Source: Acidobacteriota bacterium
GTDB taxonomy: Bacteria > Acidobacteriota > Terriglobia > Terriglobales > Acidobacteriaceae
NCBI GenBank assembly: GCA_021781495.1
Contig: JAJXWS010000036.1
Span: 1,014-34,501 of the forward strand
DNA: 33,488 nucleotides
Direction: 5' to 3'
The stretch's first letter is position 1. Every line of letters starts with the position of its first letter. Below, piece after piece: positions 31,647 through 33,488 of this stretch. Both the position numbers and the translations under genes were made by a program. The notes under the pieces were generated by a model that saw only the letters and a list, made by a program, of their open reading frames with translations, had not been told where the DNA came from and made no database searches.

Positions 31647-32467
31647 TCCGTCTCGCCTTCGGTTTCGTGCGAATCGGTTGCGCTTGACCGAGTTTGCCGA
31701 CTCCTCTTGTGATGCTTGGCATGTTCTAAATCGTACTTGGCGATTTCAAAGGAGCGCATTTGGGAATACAGCTTGAATCGCCAATAAAAGGCAAGGCCGC
31801 CCTCCAACACAAGGATTGAAAGGATAAAGATGAGATAAGCGACTGTGTTGAAGATTATCCGTCCGGATGTCATCGCTAGGATTGAAAAGATAAGCCCCGA
31901 CACCCCCAAGATAAAGCTGGTCCATACTCTTGGCAGATTCGCTTGTTCGACGTAGTAAGAGTTGAGAATGTCCAAAGCTCCGCCATATATCTCCCGCTTC
32001 TGCTTAGGCTCGTCTTGCAGGTTCTTGCGGCTGCCTTTGATCGCCGTATTCATTTCTCGAATCACCCGCGTCCAACCAAGCACGCTCAACAACATATAGG
32101 CCGAGTAGCTCATCCCGAACCATAACGGATTTCGGGCCGTGTACAAGAGAATCGTGAGAGCTGCTGCAATAGCCATTCCAATGAATGTCTCGTCAGGAAT
32201 TCGGTATTGGAGCGGGTCCAAGAAGTCGCACATGATCTCGAATTCCTTGTTGGCCACAAAAATCCATCCGGCGGTGAGAAGGGTCGCCGCCGTTAATAGA
32301 GCCAAGTAGAGTTCGTTATTCAGTTCTCGCGGAAGAGCCGTGACTCTGAGAAGCTCGGTTCGGAACAGGCCGATTCCTACCACGCCCAAGATTAATTTTG
32401 TGCCCCATTCAATAACATGACGAATGTGAATAGCACGTCTCTCTGTAATAGCCGTCGAATAGACCAT
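31643..32467 (-). CDS. Hypothetical membrane protein, about six TM helices
   Basis: The 274-aa protein (from the ATG at 32467, GGAG eight bases upstream on the minus strand) has hydrophobic segments near residues 18-38, 48-70, 92-110, 115-132, 185-206 and 212-238, and a basic, His-rich cytosolic tail ending ETEGETE. I recognise no family. A polar cytosolic loop between helices 4 and 5 contains an IREMNTAIKGSRKNLQDEP stretch. The frame stays open to 32749, but upstream it runs through the palindromic repeats, so that part is non-coding. It overlaps the following membrane gene by four bases. Codon use is AT-richer than in its neighbours, consistent with a recently gained module. Confidence 0.7.
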   Translation of the reverse strand: MVYSTAITERRAIHIRHVIEWGTKLILGVVGIGLFRTELLRVTALPRELNNELYLALLTAATLLTAGWIFVANKEFEIMCDFLDPLQYRIPDETFIGMAIAAALTILLYTARNPLWFGMSYSAYMLLSVLGWTRVIREMNTAIKGSRKNLQDEPKQKREIYGGALDILNSYYVEQANLPRVWTSFILGVSGLIFSILAMTSGRIIFNTVAYLIFILSILVLEGGLAFYWRFKLYSQMRSFEIAKYDLEHAKHHKRSRQTRSSATDSHETEGETE

Positions 32468-32534
32468 AACATTACTCCGCTCTGGATAGTTGGCGGGTGG
32501 CCGAGGTCTGCCACCACTACAAAACAATGGGTGC

Positions 32535-32560
32535 CCCAGGTCTCGACTTTGAGACCTGGG
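32535..32560 (+). repeat. GGTCTC palindromic repeat, copy 2
   Basis: CCCAGGTCTC (32535-32544) and GAGACCTGGG (32551-32560) form a perfect 10-bp stem with a six-base loop GACTTT. It is preceded by GGGTGC and followed by ATCGTG, flanks it shares with copy 1 (inverted). Confidence 0.8.
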
Positions 32561-32691
32561 ATCGTGTCTCAAATATGCCTGCAAGCATAGAAGAAAAGGG
32601 GAGAAAGCGGAAGATTCCGGGGAAGGTTTGATTAGTCCTCGCTCGTGGAGGACTTTCGAACTTATGTGCTGAGCGGAGTTTGTGCTATCCG

Positions 32692-32718
32692 AGGTCTCAA
32701 AGGCGAGACCTTGATGGG
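32692..32718 (-). repeat. GGTCTC palindromic repeat, copy 3 (degenerate)
   Basis: AGGTCTC (32692-32698) and GAGACCT (32705-32711) form a 7-bp stem with the loop AAAGGC. Read on the minus strand it is preceded by GGGTGCCC, as in copy 2, so it belongs to the same repeat family in the opposite orientation, with a shortened stem. Confidence 0.7.
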
Positions 32719-32808
32719 CACCCACGGGTGTGGCGGTGCGTGTGCGCACCCGAGACCGGGGTCACCCGGCATAGGCTACAAATGGTATGAGGTGGCAAGG
32801 TGGCCCGG

Positions 32809-33453
32809 ATGCAGGTGACTCCCCAGGACGTGCTGATTGTGGTGGACGTGCAGAATGATTTTTGCCCGGGCGGGGCGCTGGCGGTGGCGGAGGGCGACGC
32901 GGTGATTCCGGCGATACATCGCATTGCGCCGCTGTTTCACCACGTCATCCTGACGCAGGACTGGCATCCGGCGGGGCACTCGTCGTTTGCGTCGAGCCAC
33001 GCGGGCAGGCGGCCGTTTGAGCAGATGGAGCTGAGCTATGGGGTGCAAACGCTGTGGCCGGATCACTGCGTGCAGGGCAGCCGGGGAGCGGAGTTTCACG
33101 CGGCGCTGCATCTGCCGCAGGCGGAACTGGTGCTGCGCAAGGGCTTTCGCCCGCAGGTGGACTCGTACTCCACCTTTTTTGAGAATGATCGCAGGACGCC
33201 GACGGGGCTGGACGGGTATCTGCGCGAGCGGGAGCTGAAGCGGGTGTTTCTGGCCGGGCTGGCGTATGACTACTGCGTGGCCTACTCTGCGCTGGATGCG
33301 CGGCGGCTGGGGCTGCCGGCGGTGGTGATTCCGGACTGCTGCCGCGCGATTGACCTGGAGGGCTCAGTGGCCACGGCGGAGCGGGACTTTGCGTGGGCGG
33401 GCGTGGAGCAGGTGCAGAGCGGCGACCTTTGCCGCGCGGACGCGACGCCGTAG
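32809..33453 (+). CDS. pncA: Nicotinamidase / isochorismatase-fold hydrolase
   Basis: The 214-aa cytosolic enzyme hydrolyses nicotinamide to nicotinate in NAD salvage. The catalytic triad is visible as Asp13 (VVDVQNDFCPGGAL), Lys111 (VLRKGF) and Cys156 (AYDYCVAYSA). Metal ligands are Asp51 and His53 in TQDWHPAGHSSF and His86 in LWPDHCVQGS. The VDVQNDFCPGG opening and WPDHC are specific to nicotinamidases within the isochorismatase fold. The ATG at 32809 has AAGG about eight bases upstream; a GTG at 32800 is an alternative. No other NAD gene is close. Confidence 0.93.
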   Translation: MQVTPQDVLIVVDVQNDFCPGGALAVAEGDAVIPAIHRIAPLFHHVILTQDWHPAGHSSFASSHAGRRPFEQMELSYGVQTLWPDHCVQGSRGAEFHAALHLPQAELVLRKGFRPQVDSYSTFFENDRRTPTGLDGYLRERELKRVFLAGLAYDYCVAYSALDARRLGLPAVVIPDCCRAIDLEGSVATAERDFAWAGVEQVQSGDLCRADATP

Positions 33454-33474
33454 AATCGCAGCAGGGCGGAAGGC

Positions 33475-33488
33475 ATGTCACGCAACTT
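33475..33488 (+). CDS. Possible start of a downstream gene, truncated by the window
   Basis: An ATG at 33475 follows GGGCGGA at 33464-33470 and the frame is open to the end of the window (Met-Ser-Arg-Asn). A TAGAAT hexamer at 33451-33456 could be a -10. Four codons are too few to identify anything. Confidence 0.2.

Larger units (their letters stand above)
32468..32808. other. Intergenic region carrying two palindromic repeats
   Basis: This stretch between the divergent membrane module and nicotinamidase gene contains copies 2 and 3 of the GGTCTC palindrome and a short GTGCG/CGCAC hairpin near 32730-32745. No other gene is supported. Promoters of both flanking genes should lie here but no consensus match stands out. 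Confidence 0.45.

Noticed and set aside
1-33488. CRISPR arrays, phage genes or a transposase
   Set aside because: No regularly spaced direct repeats and no recognisable cas, phage or transposase proteins were found.

Overview
The window is one contiguous stretch of a GC-rich bacterial chromosome. The proteins look like those of an acidobacterium of the Terriglobia/Acidobacteriaceae type. That call is an inference from protein flavour, from the stand-alone lipocalin-like repeat protein, from scattered GGTCTC palindromes and from general gene content; no rRNA or other definitive marker is present. There is no CRISPR array, transposase or phage gene.

Layout. Positions 1-2821: the 3' end of a saccharopine-dehydrogenase-like gene, a sparse 690-bp stretch, a small unknown helical protein and ornithine aminotransferase (rocD). 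Positions 3200-3353: tRNA-Ser(GCU) on the minus strand with its own promoter and terminator. Positions 3690-7982: an APC permease, a convergent inorganic pyrophosphatase, an orphan purS and glmS. Positions 8005-11201: a zinc alcohol dehydrogenase and an SDR that look like a sugar or sugar-acid catabolic pair, facing an ACS-type MFS transporter. Position 11407: a pterin dehydratase.

Positions 11721-16878 hold the most interesting segment. This is a sulfate-assimilation operon (cysD, cysN, an Fe-S type APS reductase cysH, a TauE-type permease and a flavin reductase). It is preceded by a near-consensus promoter, a 22-codon ORF carrying five clustered cysteine codons and an intrinsic terminator. 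Together these form a plausible cysteine-responsive ribosome-mediated attenuator, and its leader ORF appears to be leaderless.

Positions 16894-19470 on the minus strand carry a LytTR response regulator, a membrane zinc-ribbon protein and an ECF sigma factor with a two-TM partner. Positions 19636-22469 carry rlmB and a secreted metallopeptidase-like protein whose catalytic glutamate is missing. Positions 22470-26155 are an AT-richer stretch with a gene-poor region and two cell-envelope glycosyltransferases. Positions 26156-30218 carry der, a DUF4242 protein and a DinG/XPD-type helicase. The last part has a secreted tandem-repeat protein, a two-gene AT-rich membrane module bracketed by inverted copies of a palindromic repeat, and a nicotinamidase.

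Several genes here (APC permease, purS, glmS, the Cys leader, the ECF sigma factor, rlmB) lack a Shine-Dalgarno sequence and have a -10-like hexamer 7-9 nt before the start codon. This suggests that leaderless mRNAs are common in this organism.
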